From NCBI RefSeq assembly GCF_001684955.1, contig NZ_MAYF01000356.1, positions 1 to 64,000 on the forward strand: a stretch of 64,000 nt of DNA. The letters are read 5' to 3'. Below the pieces are notes generated by a model that was not told the DNA's origin, searched no databases, and worked only from the letters and a program-made list of their open reading frames with translations. Of the stretch, positions 16,386-25,640 are shown piece by piece. The position numbers were made by a program, and so were the translations under genes. The DNA is from Chryseobacterium contaminans. Lineage in GTDB: Bacteria > Bacteroidota > Bacteroidia > Flavobacteriales > Weeksellaceae. Numbering within the stretch: the first letter of the stretch is position 1; each line of letters starts with the position of its first letter.

Positions 16386-17527
16386 CTGAATAATCTTTTT
16401 TCCAAACCGAGTTTTTGCATTGCTTGTGCTCCGAATTTGATGATTCCCATTTTATTTTTATAATTTTTGTAGGTTTTATTTTCACCTTCAAATATCTTTT
16501 GTAGTTCTTCTGTTGTCAAGTCTAATTTATGAGCTACATATTCAAATTCTTTTTGTAGAAACTCTTCTGATAATTCGGGTCTTGAAACTCTGTCTAAAGC
16601 TTCTTCTCTTGTCATTTGTCCCGTAAGGATAAGAGAAGAGAAATGAGCTTTTCTTTTTTGATATCCAAACTTTCTAGGTAACCAATAATCTTCATAAAAT
16701 CGTGTAAACCTAGATTCATGATGCTTATGCTGAAAAGATTCCCAACCGAATTTTGTTTCCAAAAGATTTTCTGCATCTTTTTTAATATACGGAATCAAAT
16801 TAAGAGGTTTAAAAACTTCCATTCCATATACATATTTGTAATAAATCTTATAAGAAAGAATATCTACTAATGGAAATGTTTTTAGAGGTCTTTTTCCAAA
16901 TTTAGAATGAATGTCTTTTACTAAAGTGGTATCAATTCCTGGGAAACCTCCCCATTCTTCTGGTTCACGACAACATTCTGTAGAAAAATTCCCGCCCGTA
17001 AGCACGTAATTAATCTTGTGTTTTCTTGCAAACTTATATAATGCTGAGAAAAAGGCATAATCCTGAGGAAGGTCCTGATCTGAAATCTGAGATTTAAGAA
17101 ATGCAACCTGAAGATCTTTCATTTCTTCCCAGTTTATCACTTCTGTATAAAGATCAAGATTGAGACCATTAATAAGTTTTTCAATATTTCCTACTGCTTT
17201 ATCTGTATTCCATCCTGCATCTACGTGAAAGATCAATGGACGGATTCCCATAATTTCTTTAGCTACATATGCAGCATACGAACTGTCTAATCCCCCACTA
17301 AGACCAATGATGCAATCAAAATCTTTATTCTTACTTGTTTTCTTGATTTTATCTGCAATTTTCATCAGCTCATCGTAGCCACGCTGATCAGTATGCCAAT
17401 TAGGCTCTATGTTTTCTTTAAAATTTGTATAATAATCACTTTCTCCTTTTTCGTTGAAAATGATATTAGGATCCGTAGTATCCATTATTGTTTTAGTACA
17501 AATTTGATATGGCCTGTTATTTACCAT
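16382..17527 (-). CDS. wbuX: N-acetyl-sugar amidotransferase WbuX/LfnA-like
   Basis: This PP-loop ATPase (381 residues) would convert the acetamido group of UDP-L-FucNAc into an acetamidino group (L-FucNAm) with ammonia from the HisH/HisF pair. It shows the family opening RPYQICTKTIMDTTDPNI, the ATP loop IIGLSGGLDSSYAAY near residue 77, and TGGNFSTECCREPEEWGG near 182. Relatives carry a CxxC...CxxC zinc knuckle at the N-terminus; here only Cys10 remains, with Thr13, Ser30 and Tyr33 in the other three positions. I start it at the ATG at 17527; the extra upstream codon at 17533 is TTG. Confidence 0.88.
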   Translation of the reverse strand: MVNNRPYQICTKTIMDTTDPNIIFNEKGESDYYTNFKENIEPNWHTDQRGYDELMKIADKIKKTSKNKDFDCIIGLSGGLDSSYAAYVAKEIMGIRPLIFHVDAGWNTDKAVGNIEKLINGLNLDLYTEVINWEEMKDLQVAFLKSQISDQDLPQDYAFFSALYKFARKHKINYVLTGGNFSTECCREPEEWGGFPGIDTTLVKDIHSKFGKRPLKTFPLVDILSYKIYYKYVYGMEVFKPLNLIPYIKKDAENLLETKFGWESFQHKHHESRFTRFYEDYWLPRKFGYQKRKAHFSSLILTGQMTREEALDRVSRPELSEEFLQKEFEYVAHKLDLTTEELQKIFEGENKTYKNYKNKMGIIKFGAQAMQKLGLEKRLFR

Positions 17528-17547
17528 TTTCAATATTATATTTGAGA

Positions 17548-18543
17548 TTAATATTTAACTTTTTCAATTTGTTCATCAGAGTTAAACCCTTTTATTATCC
17601 ATACCATTGTAATATATCTGTACACAATATCTGTATAAAACTTTTTGTTTCCATCGGTTGCAAAAACAAATTTTTCAATTGGCACTCTAAAAATAGTTGA
17701 ACTAAATAATTTAATCATGAATTTAGAAAAAATAGCTTTAATACTATCTTTCTTTCTATCTATAGGCATTAATAGATTATATAAGGAATTATTAACTAAT
17801 TCAGGTTCTTTCTCTTTCAATGTTTTTAGACTGTATCTACCTAATTCAATATATTTAATCCTCCAATAATGAGGTAGAATATTACTATCAAAGTGAATTA
17901 ATTTTGCTGCAGGACAAAAGACAATTTTAATACCAGCTTTTTTTAATCTATATCCGAAAACTTCATCTTCAGAGCCATATTTCTTTAGACCTTCTTCAAA
18001 AAGTCCAATTTTAAATGCATCTTCTCTTTTACAAGAGGATCCTCCTCCTGCAAAAAAGTTACTAGGTAAATCTGCTAAATCAATTCCCTGCATGTATTTT
18101 TCGGCTCTGTAACCAATTGCTCTACTCTGGATAAAACGGCCAAAATTTGTTTTATCAAGGTCTTTTGGCTGATAAGTCACATCACTAACGATTGCTATAT
18201 TTTTATTATTATTTGCTTTATATAGGTCTATATGGGCTTCTAAAAATGTATTAGAGATTAACAAATCATTATCTAGAAACATTAATATATCACCTTTGGA
18301 AGCTCTAATACCTACATTTCTAGTTGTTGCTAGTCCTAAATTGGTCTGATTACGAATATATTTCACATTTTTAGATTTTGACACATAATCCTCAATGAAT
18401 TTTGGTGTCTCATCTCTTGAACAATCATCCACAACAATAACTTCATAATTATCTATTCCAATACTTTGATCTTCTAAATGTTGAAGACACTTATGAAGTG
18501 TATCTACTCGGTTATAGGTTGGAACGATGACGGATATGAACAT
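17548..18543 (-). CDS. Glycosyltransferase family 2
   Basis: This GT-A-fold transferase of 331 residues begins with SVIVPTYNRVDTLHKCLQHLEDQ and has VIVVDDCSRDETP near 35 and the metal-binding LMFLDNDLLIS (a DxD-like Asp-Asn-Asp) near 90. A second acceptor-side motif, FAGGGSSCKREDAFKIGLFEEGLKKYGSEDEVFGYRL, lies near 165-200. It sits directly upstream of wbuX. The sugar it adds cannot be read from sequence; by position it is one of four transferases that build the repeat unit. Confidence 0.85.
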   Translation of the reverse strand: MFISVIVPTYNRVDTLHKCLQHLEDQSIGIDNYEVIVVDDCSRDETPKFIEDYVSKSKNVKYIRNQTNLGLATTRNVGIRASKGDILMFLDNDLLISNTFLEAHIDLYKANNNKNIAIVSDVTYQPKDLDKTNFGRFIQSRAIGYRAEKYMQGIDLADLPSNFFAGGGSSCKREDAFKIGLFEEGLKKYGSEDEVFGYRLKKAGIKIVFCPAAKLIHFDSNILPHYWRIKYIELGRYSLKTLKEKEPELVNNSLYNLLMPIDRKKDSIKAIFSKFMIKLFSSTIFRVPIEKFVFATDGNKKFYTDIVYRYITMVWIIKGFNSDEQIEKVKY

Positions 18544-18607
18544 AATTCTATATAATTTTTATTCTTATTTAATGTTTTTAATTCTCTTCTCTTTAAATTA
18601 AAGTGGG

Positions 18608-19747
18608 CTATTTTAAGATTTGTTCTTCCCCATTTTTAATTTTCTGTACAAAAGTATCTAAATTATTAGTATTAATCTTTTTATTATTGATATTTATATT
18701 TTGAAAACCTATTTGTATATTTGATTTTGTGCTATAACTATTTCTTATCGGAAATTTATTATTAAATAACTGAATATTTCTAATACTAATTGCTCCTTTT
18801 AAAGGCTCTAAAAATTTGTTATATCCTCTATCTACATAAAAATCAATACCTTTATTCGAGTAGTAATCTTTAAAGCGATTAATATCTATTTTTACACGAT
18901 CCAACTTATTTCCTTGTAAGTTATCTAACGCAAAAATAAGTCCGCTGTCCGCGTTATTATATGTAATAATATTCTCTAAAAATATATTTTTGATAAAATC
19001 ATCTGGTTTATTAGGTTCAATATCAATACCTGATTGAGGAATAGTCCCATTAGTGTTAGCAATAAGACTATTTTTTACAAATATGTTTTCTCCTGCTACA
19101 ATTGATATGCCGTTTCTCCTATTATTATCAATTACTGCAAAATTAATTTCAATTTTTTCTGAAGGGTTGTTTAGATTCCCAATATAGATGCCATCTCCCC
19201 ACATTTTGGAAATAATAGGATTATATATTTTTATATTTTTACTATTACGAATAAAAAAACCCATTCCCCACTCTCCTTTATCTCCTTGGTGCCTATCTCT
19301 ATCTCCTACTAAATTTGCAAAATATACCTTAACATTTTCCACACCTTCCATATAGATCATTCCATATAATTCTTCACTATTTGGCTGTAATAATAGTTTA
19401 GAATTCTCCTGGAATAATACTTCAGAGTTAGACGATAATCTTAACCCACCGAAATCAATCATCACCGGAAAATCAGGAAGAATAATTTTTTTATTATTAT
19501 CAATTCCTTTTTGTAAATATTTAGTATAGTTTACATCTCCTTTTTTAGAAAAATTCTTTGGCAAATAATCTGTAAGATCCTTAGCTTTTATAAATAATGA
19601 GGATCTTACCTTTCTAATTTCAGCCTTCTTATCAATTGCTGGAAGAAGCCACTCATCAATTTTCTTATACAGAAACTGAGCAAAAATATTAAATGGCAAT
19701 ACGATGAAAAGAAAAAAAATAATTTTGTAATTGATGCTACTTTTCAT
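18608..19747 (-). CDS. Secreted right-handed beta-helix protein of the polysaccharide locus
   Basis: This 379-residue protein has a type I signal peptide (MKSSINYKIIFFLFIVLPFNIFAQ). From about residue 90 to 340 it shows repeated short strands with Asn/Ile ladders, such as VENVKVYFANLVGD, SKNIKIYNPIISKMWGDGIYIGN, EKIEINFAVIDNNRRNGISIVAGENIFVKNSLIANT and IKNIFLENIITYNNADSG. That pattern is characteristic of a parallel beta-helix of the pectate-lyase/GH28-like superfamily. The GDRDRHQGDKGEWGMG segment is a possible active-site loop. In a polysaccharide locus such a periplasmic or exported protein could be a lyase, epimerase or hydrolase acting on the polymer; this is inference. Confidence 0.75.
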   Translation of the reverse strand: MKSSINYKIIFFLFIVLPFNIFAQFLYKKIDEWLLPAIDKKAEIRKVRSSLFIKAKDLTDYLPKNFSKKGDVNYTKYLQKGIDNNKKIILPDFPVMIDFGGLRLSSNSEVLFQENSKLLLQPNSEELYGMIYMEGVENVKVYFANLVGDRDRHQGDKGEWGMGFFIRNSKNIKIYNPIISKMWGDGIYIGNLNNPSEKIEINFAVIDNNRRNGISIVAGENIFVKNSLIANTNGTIPQSGIDIEPNKPDDFIKNIFLENIITYNNADSGLIFALDNLQGNKLDRVKIDINRFKDYYSNKGIDFYVDRGYNKFLEPLKGAISIRNIQLFNNKFPIRNSYSTKSNIQIGFQNININNKKINTNNLDTFVQKIKNGEEQILK

Positions 19748-19748
19748 A

Positions 19749-20864
19749 TTATTTTTTGTGAAGGTTATTTAAATATCTATGTACATCCATTGCATGTGAA
19801 TACTTTCTTGTTTCTAGCAAATTACTTACCGTTTTGGTAGCTTCTTTTGCAAGCAGGCTAAATTGATCATAATTATCAAAAATCCTTTTTAAAGATGAAA
19901 CAATAGATTCTGAAGATTTCGGCTCGATTTTTAAACAGTTTTCTCCATCTTTCATTAAGGATGGTATCCCACCTACAAATGTTGTAATGATAGGTGTTCC
20001 ATATATCATTGCTTCATATAAGGTTCTTGGAAAGCCTTCATGATAAGAAGGTAATATATAGATGTCTGAATTTAAAAAGTAGTCTTTAATCTCTTGTGCA
20101 TCGAAGGTGGCACCTTTAAAAGATACCATATCATTGATGTTTAAATCATCTGCTAATTTTTTCAATTCTTCAAAATATTCACCATCTCCAACCAAGTCTA
20201 TATGAAGTTTATCTTGTAAATATTTTAATTCTGATACAGCATTAAGTAACTCTATAATTCCTTTATCATTAGTCATACGTCCCAAATAAAGAACTTTATA
20301 AAAATCTTTTTTTGTGTATAATCTATTCTCTATGATATCTTTTTCTGTAAGCGTAATCATAGGTCTCATAGTGTAAGCTATTTTTTTTTCAACAATGGTA
20401 TTGATATTATCTGTGAAATAATCAGCTACACAAAATGCAACAGCAGCCTTTTTATATATTAATGATGGGATTTTCCCTTGCATATCATCCACCCCCCTTA
20501 CATATAAGCCATATTTCCGCCCCAATATATTGCAAATAAAAGCTATGTATTTAAAAGCTGTAGGGTAGAAAATATACACAAAATCTGATTTCATGATCTC
20601 TGGAATAACTCTCAGATAAAGAAGTATATAATTCAGAATCTTATTAGACCTTCTGTATAATCCTTTAACCTTCAAACCATTTCCATTGAGTTTATAGATA
20701 TGAATATTATTTGGTTCATCCATGATTTGCCCATAGACTGTAATATCGGAACCTAGATTTTGTAATTCTTTTGCAAATTCACCTGTATTCTTTTCTACAG
20801 TAAAATCATCATTTACTTTAGTAATTTCTGCGTTTGGGATAATTAATACCTTATGCTTTTTCAT
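19749..20864 (-). CDS. Glycosyltransferase family 4
   Basis: This is a GT-B transferase of 371 residues. The C-terminal Rossmann half is clear: VLYLGRMTNDKGIIELLNAV near 190, VGDGEYFEEL near 225, and LPSYHEGFPRTLYEAMIYGTPIITT near 275-299 with the family's retaining E(x7)E arrangement. The N-terminal half contains YGLYVRGVDD near 118. It overlaps the next transferase upstream by four bases and lies one base from the beta-helix gene. Donor and acceptor are unknown. Confidence 0.85.
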   Translation of the reverse strand: MKKHKVLIIPNAEITKVNDDFTVEKNTGEFAKELQNLGSDITVYGQIMDEPNNIHIYKLNGNGLKVKGLYRRSNKILNYILLYLRVIPEIMKSDFVYIFYPTAFKYIAFICNILGRKYGLYVRGVDDMQGKIPSLIYKKAAVAFCVADYFTDNINTIVEKKIAYTMRPMITLTEKDIIENRLYTKKDFYKVLYLGRMTNDKGIIELLNAVSELKYLQDKLHIDLVGDGEYFEELKKLADDLNINDMVSFKGATFDAQEIKDYFLNSDIYILPSYHEGFPRTLYEAMIYGTPIITTFVGGIPSLMKDGENCLKIEPKSSESIVSSLKRIFDNYDQFSLLAKEATKTVSNLLETRKYSHAMDVHRYLNNLHKK

Positions 20865-22015
20865 TTCTTAATTGAATTTAAAAATTCCAACAAACCATTA
20901 ACATAGGTATCAGCATTAAACTTAACTTGAGCCGTTTCTATCGCATTTTTTCCTACAAGTATAGCATCTACGGGATTATCTTCAATAAAGATAATTTGGT
21001 CTGCCATTCCATCTAAGTCTCCGACTTCACATAAAAATATATCATGTTTATCAGTAACATAATCTGAAATTTCTCCAGCATTAGTTGCCACTACCGGAAC
21101 TCCAGAAAGCATATATTCACCTAATTTTGTAGGAAAACCTCCTGAAACATATTTTGTAGGCGTTGTTATTAAACATTCGGCTCCTGCAAGAATCGCAGGA
21201 ACTTCTTGAATTGGTTTGCGCCCTAAAAAAAAGATATCATTCTCCAACTTATTTTCCTGGATATATTTTTCAATATTTAGGCATTCAGGAAAGTTTTGAC
21301 ACAATGTTTTATAATCTCCAATCAGATAAAGTTTAAAAGATTTTTTTTGTGATTTATTTAAATATTTGTGAAATGTAATAACACTGTCTAATAATCCATC
21401 TCGATTATGGGCTCCAAATGTAAGACTTACATATTTATCATGCCCTTTTCTAATTTCAACATGTTCAAATCTATTGGGATCAATTGTCATTGGAAGAAGA
21501 AATACATTTTTTGAAATTTTGGAATAAAAATCTTTTAATGTATTCGAAATAACTATAAAACCATCGAACAAGGATAAATTTATTCTCTCCATTAACTGTC
21601 TGAATTGTGACATTTGGAAATACCCGTATGGATATTCAGTCTTATCAATTACGAATGGTATTGATGCTAACAGTGTAAATATTTTTACAAAGAAATTCGT
21701 AAGTATATTATCATGATATGACAATACAACTTCCGCTTTTTTATTAAAAATAAATTTTTTAATATTATTTAGTCCAGAGAATCTAAAATATAGTTTATCT
21801 AAAATATTACCATAATAATATTTTTTTTCGGAAAGAAAAGAATAATGTACCCCTTCAAAAATACCATTCTCGGGACATTCTGTATGAGCAGGATATACCA
21901 TTAAAACATGAATGTCTATACCCCTTTTTGCCAAAGCTTTACAGTAGCTATGAATTCTTAAAGACGAAACATCCTGTATTGGAAAATAATATGAAGCAAT
22001 CAATATAATTTTCAT
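20861..22015 (-). CDS. Glycosyltransferase family 4
   Basis: This is a GT-B transferase of 384 residues. It starts with the N-terminal signature IILIASYYFPIQDVSSLRIHSYCKALAKRGIDIHVL. The C-terminal half has FFLGRKPIQEVPAILAGAECLIT and GGFPTKLGEYMLSGVPVVATNAGEISDY near 310-335, the usual nucleotide-sugar binding region. It is linked by four-base overlaps to the EpsG-like polymerase gene upstream and to another GT4 gene downstream, so it belongs to the core of the operon. Its sugar specificity cannot be told. Confidence 0.85.
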   Translation of the reverse strand: MKIILIASYYFPIQDVSSLRIHSYCKALAKRGIDIHVLMVYPAHTECPENGIFEGVHYSFLSEKKYYYGNILDKLYFRFSGLNNIKKFIFNKKAEVVLSYHDNILTNFFVKIFTLLASIPFVIDKTEYPYGYFQMSQFRQLMERINLSLFDGFIVISNTLKDFYSKISKNVFLLPMTIDPNRFEHVEIRKGHDKYVSLTFGAHNRDGLLDSVITFHKYLNKSQKKSFKLYLIGDYKTLCQNFPECLNIEKYIQENKLENDIFFLGRKPIQEVPAILAGAECLITTPTKYVSGGFPTKLGEYMLSGVPVVATNAGEISDYVTDKHDIFLCEVGDLDGMADQIIFIEDNPVDAILVGKNAIETAQVKFNADTYVNGLLEFLNSIKK

Positions 22016-23067
22016 GGTGAACTATAAATAAGATTAGATTCAATTAACGGATAATAAGTTAATTTTAGAGTACTGAAAGCAAATTGGTACACTATAATAG
22101 AATACATACCAATTAAAATCAATCCAAGAATAACACGTAAATTTACTTTCTTATAATTATAGAATAAATACAATATAAGGAATAATTCTAAGGGAAATAA
22201 TACCCGGAAGAATCTTCCGAAATCGGGAATAAAGAAATATAAGGGTATGTATATAAGGGTTATTATATTTATTTTCTGAAATAAAGTTATTATCCGGTTA
22301 TTTTCAAGGGACAACTGGGTTTGTTGCTTTTGGGTAAAATGAATAAATAATAACAATGCAAATACAATGATTACATGACTTACAGCGGGGCCAATAGGAC
22401 TATCACCAGTTGCATAATACTTTATCTTACCTGCCAGGAGTTCACTATCAATCAATGATATGAACAATGTCATTGATGTAGCTAACACTAAAACAATTCC
22501 CAGTATAATAAAAAAAAGAGTCTTAACACTCAGTTTTTTTCTTAAAACAAGTAAAAATGCAAAATAAAACACTCCTGTATTATGGAATGTAAGTGCTAAT
22601 AACAATAAAGTTAAAGATTTTATTATTAAGTATTTAGGGTTTTTATATAAAACTGCTAAGAATACAAAAAATAGTACATTAGCCATATAGTTACGCATAA
22701 AAACGTAATCCATGATAAAAATAACAAAATATAAAATAGCAAATAATGCTGGATAAGGAGACATACTTGTAAAGTACATAACTAGTCCCAAGATTACAAA
22801 AGAATACAAAATCATAAAATCTTGAAAGTCAAATCCCAAACTATAAATCCAATTATTAAATATTTTGTATCCTATCTCAACATTGACTGTATCAAGTCCA
22901 AATTTCCCTATAGAATTATATATATATTCATATTGAAAATAATCTCCATTCCAGCTATTCCAGCCCCAAAGCTGCCACATAAACAGGAAAACACACCCCG
23001 CAACTATTCTAGATTTAGGGAAAATAATGCATAATAATAAAAGGAAAATAAAAACTGCAAAAATCAT
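22012..23067 (-). CDS. EpsG-family polysaccharide polymerase (Wzy-like)
   Basis: This integral membrane protein (351 residues) has about ten hydrophobic segments. The N-terminal region has WNSWNGDYFQYEYIYNSIG near residue 36-54, matching the conserved W..D...Y...Y motif of the EpsG family, and the YMANVLFFVFLAVLYKN loop near 126. EpsG/Wzy proteins join lipid-linked repeat units at the outer face of the inner membrane. The flippase gene overlaps its start by four bases. It is the only polymerase candidate in the locus. Confidence 0.82.
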   Translation of the reverse strand: MIFAVFIFLLLLCIIFPKSRIVAGCVFLFMWQLWGWNSWNGDYFQYEYIYNSIGKFGLDTVNVEIGYKIFNNWIYSLGFDFQDFMILYSFVILGLVMYFTSMSPYPALFAILYFVIFIMDYVFMRNYMANVLFFVFLAVLYKNPKYLIIKSLTLLLLALTFHNTGVFYFAFLLVLRKKLSVKTLFFIILGIVLVLATSMTLFISLIDSELLAGKIKYYATGDSPIGPAVSHVIIVFALLLFIHFTQKQQTQLSLENNRIITLFQKINIITLIYIPLYFFIPDFGRFFRVLFPLELFLILYLFYNYKKVNLRVILGLILIGMYSIIVYQFAFSTLKLTYYPLIESNLIYSSP

Positions 23068-24320
23068 AATCCTTTAATTTCTTTTTTATAATAATATAAA
23101 ATTACCAATGCATACATTAAGCCCGATAAAATACGTGCAAATGCGGCTCCTTCACCTCCATATAAATAAATAAATAAAATATTTGCAATAAGTAAAGTAA
23201 GCCCAACAAGAAATGATGCATTTCGTAATTCTTTCCCCTTTCCCTTTGCTAAAAGAAATCTATTAAAGAAATCTCCTATACCATAAAATACAAATCCTAA
23301 GGATAAATATTGTAGCATAATAACTAAATCAAGATACTCTTTCCCAAAAAAAATAGAGACTATTGGTTTGGCTGCAAATATAATAAATAACAAAAGAAAT
23401 GTACTTAATCCAAAGGTAAGCAGTATCAATTTAGGTTGAATAATTGCACTTTGGGCAAAACTTTTAAATTGCGTTGTCGCAATGATATTGGGAATCATTG
23501 ATAAAGGTGAAGCTAACAATGTAGCTAATGTATAGTATCCCACTTCAACATTATTGACCCCAAAATGACTGATTAATATTCCGGACAAACTACTACTTCC
23601 TGAAGCGATTAAAGCCCCAAAATAAATATCAAAACCAAACTGTTTATTTCCAACTAATACTTCGGAGAGCCTTCTTCTAAACTGTGTGAATGTAGGTTTA
23701 ACCTTTATAAAAACATATATATAGGCAATAATAAAAGTAAGATAGTTAAGTAAGATGATACTGATAAGATCTATCTTTTTTAAATAAAAGAAAATGGCGG
23801 CTAATATAGCTGTTAAAAAAATTTTGGGAAGTAATCTTGACCACGATAAAAGACTAATTTTATTATCTCCGGGAAGATAGTTTTCATTTAATGTGGTCAA
23901 TAAATACACCCATGAAAATGGAATGGAAATTAATAATACTTTAAATAAACTTCCTTTATCCATGTTTTCAGAAAAGAAAGCATATCCAATTACTGATATT
24001 GCCATTACAACAAAAAGTATTGCAACAAAGAAACTTCCTACCAGATAATATCCTCTCGCTTTATTAGTATCATTAGTAATAGCTACCAAACGAGAAATAG
24101 TATAAAATATACCAAAATTGAAAATGATTTGGCAAAAGCTATAAATATTAAATAATAAGGCATAATCACCATATAACTCTTTCCCCAAAATTCGTGTCAA
24201 AAGAGAATTTGTGACAAACCCTAAAACAAGCCCTACTACAGTAGATACCAATAACCAAAAGGCTTGAATAATATTTTCATTTTTATACCCTTCACGAAGG
24301 AAGTAAATTAATTTCATCAT
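23064..24320 (-). CDS. wzx: Wzx-type oligosaccharide flippase
   Basis: This is a polytopic MATE/MVF-superfamily protein of 418 residues with about twelve membrane segments. The N-terminal motif VVGLVLGFVTNSLLTRILGKELYGDYALLFN is typical of polysaccharide biosynthesis flippases (PST family). Wzx moves undecaprenyl-diphosphate-linked repeat units across the inner membrane. It sits between the UDP-sugar dehydrogenase and the Wzy-like polymerase and overlaps the latter by four bases. Two consecutive ATGs (24320 and 24317) can serve as start. Confidence 0.87.
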   Translation of the reverse strand: MMKLIYFLREGYKNENIIQAFWLLVSTVVGLVLGFVTNSLLTRILGKELYGDYALLFNIYSFCQIIFNFGIFYTISRLVAITNDTNKARGYYLVGSFFVAILFVVMAISVIGYAFFSENMDKGSLFKVLLISIPFSWVYLLTTLNENYLPGDNKISLLSWSRLLPKIFLTAILAAIFFYLKKIDLISIILLNYLTFIIAYIYVFIKVKPTFTQFRRRLSEVLVGNKQFGFDIYFGALIASGSSSLSGILISHFGVNNVEVGYYTLATLLASPLSMIPNIIATTQFKSFAQSAIIQPKLILLTFGLSTFLLLFIIFAAKPIVSIFFGKEYLDLVIMLQYLSLGFVFYGIGDFFNRFLLAKGKGKELRNASFLVGLTLLIANILFIYLYGGEGAAFARILSGLMYALVILYYYKKEIKGL

Positions 24321-24348
24321 TATAAACGGTCTACATTTTCAGAGATTT

Positions 24349-25638
24349 TTATAATCTGATTACATCGTCTTGATTCACAAAACCTTTTATATCATAAATG
24401 ACTCCACCATCAGCCAGGTATTTATCAAAATCAAAATCAGCAAATTCTTTATGAGCAACAGTTAGAACAATAGCATCAAATTTTTCTTCAGGGACTTCAT
24501 TATGTATAGACAAGCCATATTCATGTTCAACCTCAGAAGGATTTGCCCAAGGGTCATATGTGGTTACAGCTAATGAATAATCGGAAAGTCCTTTTATTAC
24601 GTCTACGGCTTTTGTATTACGAACATCCGGACAGTTTTCTTTAAAAGTAATTCCAAGATTTAAAACCTTACTTCCATTAACTTTAATATTTTTTTTGATC
24701 ATTGCTTTAACGATCTGTGAAGCCACATATTCTCCCATTGAATCGTTAAGTCTTCTTCCAGCTAAAATTATTTCCGGATGGTAACCATGTTCCTGAGCTT
24801 TCTGTGCTAAATAATAAGGGTCTACCCCAATGCAATGCCCTCCAACCAGTCCTGGTTTGAAAGGTAAAAAGTTCCACTTTGTAGACGCTGCAGCTAAAAC
24901 CGCATGAGTATCAATTTTTAGGATATTAAAAATCTTTGCTAATTCATTTACAAATGCAATGTTAATATCTCTTTGAGAATTTTCAATCACTTTAGCCGCT
25001 TCTGCTACTTTAATAGTAGGAGCTAAGTGTGTACCAGCAGTAATAACAGATTTGTAGAGATTATCCACAACTTGTCCTATTTCAGGGGTAGATCCTGAAG
25101 TTACTTTCAGAATTTTTTCTACTGTATGCTCTTTGTCTCCCGGATTGATTCTTTCTGGAGAATACCCAACATAAAAATCTTCATTAAAAACTAATCCAGA
25201 TATTTTTTCCAAAACAGGAACACATTCTTCCTCTGTAACACCAGGATATACTGTAGACTCATAGATCACAATATCTCCTGATGAAAGTACTTTCCCTACC
25301 GTTTCAGAAGATTTATAAAGTGGAGTTAAGTCTGGTCTATTATTCTTATCAACCGGAGTAGGCACAGTAACTATATAGATGTTTGCCTGTTTAATATCTT
25401 CAATATTATTAGAACAGAATAAACCGTTTGTGGCTGTGTCAAAAGGGCTTTTATCAATCAATACAGACTGTAAAACTTCATCTGGAACTTCTAATGTACT
25501 ATCCTTACCTTCATTTAACTCCCTAATTCGTTGTTCATTGATATCAAAACCAACAACAGGAAATTTAGTCGCAAATAAACGCGCTAAAGGTAGTCCCACA
25601 TATCCTAATCCAATAATGGCAATTTTAAAACTTTTCAT
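24349..25638 (-). CDS. tviB: UDP-N-acetyl-D-hexosamine 6-dehydrogenase (TviB/WbpO-like)
   Basis: This nucleotide-sugar dehydrogenase (429 residues) oxidises C6 of a UDP-N-acetylhexosamine to the uronic acid with two NAD. It shows the Rossmann motif IIGLGYVGLPLARLFA near residue 7, VTVPTPVDKNNRPDLTPL near 90, YSPERINPGDKEH near 160, and GGHCIGVDPYYL with the catalytic Cys269. The RPDLTPLYKSSETVGK and ERINPGD forms are typical of the TviB/WbpO group, which makes UDP-GalNAcA. A TviC/WbpP-like 4-epimerase gene two positions upstream supports UDP-GalNAcA as the product. It lies two bases after the acyltransferase gene. Confidence 0.9.
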   Translation of the reverse strand: MKSFKIAIIGLGYVGLPLARLFATKFPVVGFDINEQRIRELNEGKDSTLEVPDEVLQSVLIDKSPFDTATNGLFCSNNIEDIKQANIYIVTVPTPVDKNNRPDLTPLYKSSETVGKVLSSGDIVIYESTVYPGVTEEECVPVLEKISGLVFNEDFYVGYSPERINPGDKEHTVEKILKVTSGSTPEIGQVVDNLYKSVITAGTHLAPTIKVAEAAKVIENSQRDINIAFVNELAKIFNILKIDTHAVLAAASTKWNFLPFKPGLVGGHCIGVDPYYLAQKAQEHGYHPEIILAGRRLNDSMGEYVASQIVKAMIKKNIKVNGSKVLNLGITFKENCPDVRNTKAVDVIKGLSDYSLAVTTYDPWANPSEVEHEYGLSIHNEVPEEKFDAIVLTVAHKEFADFDFDKYLADGGVIYDIKGFVNQDDVIRL

Positions 25639-25640
25639 TA

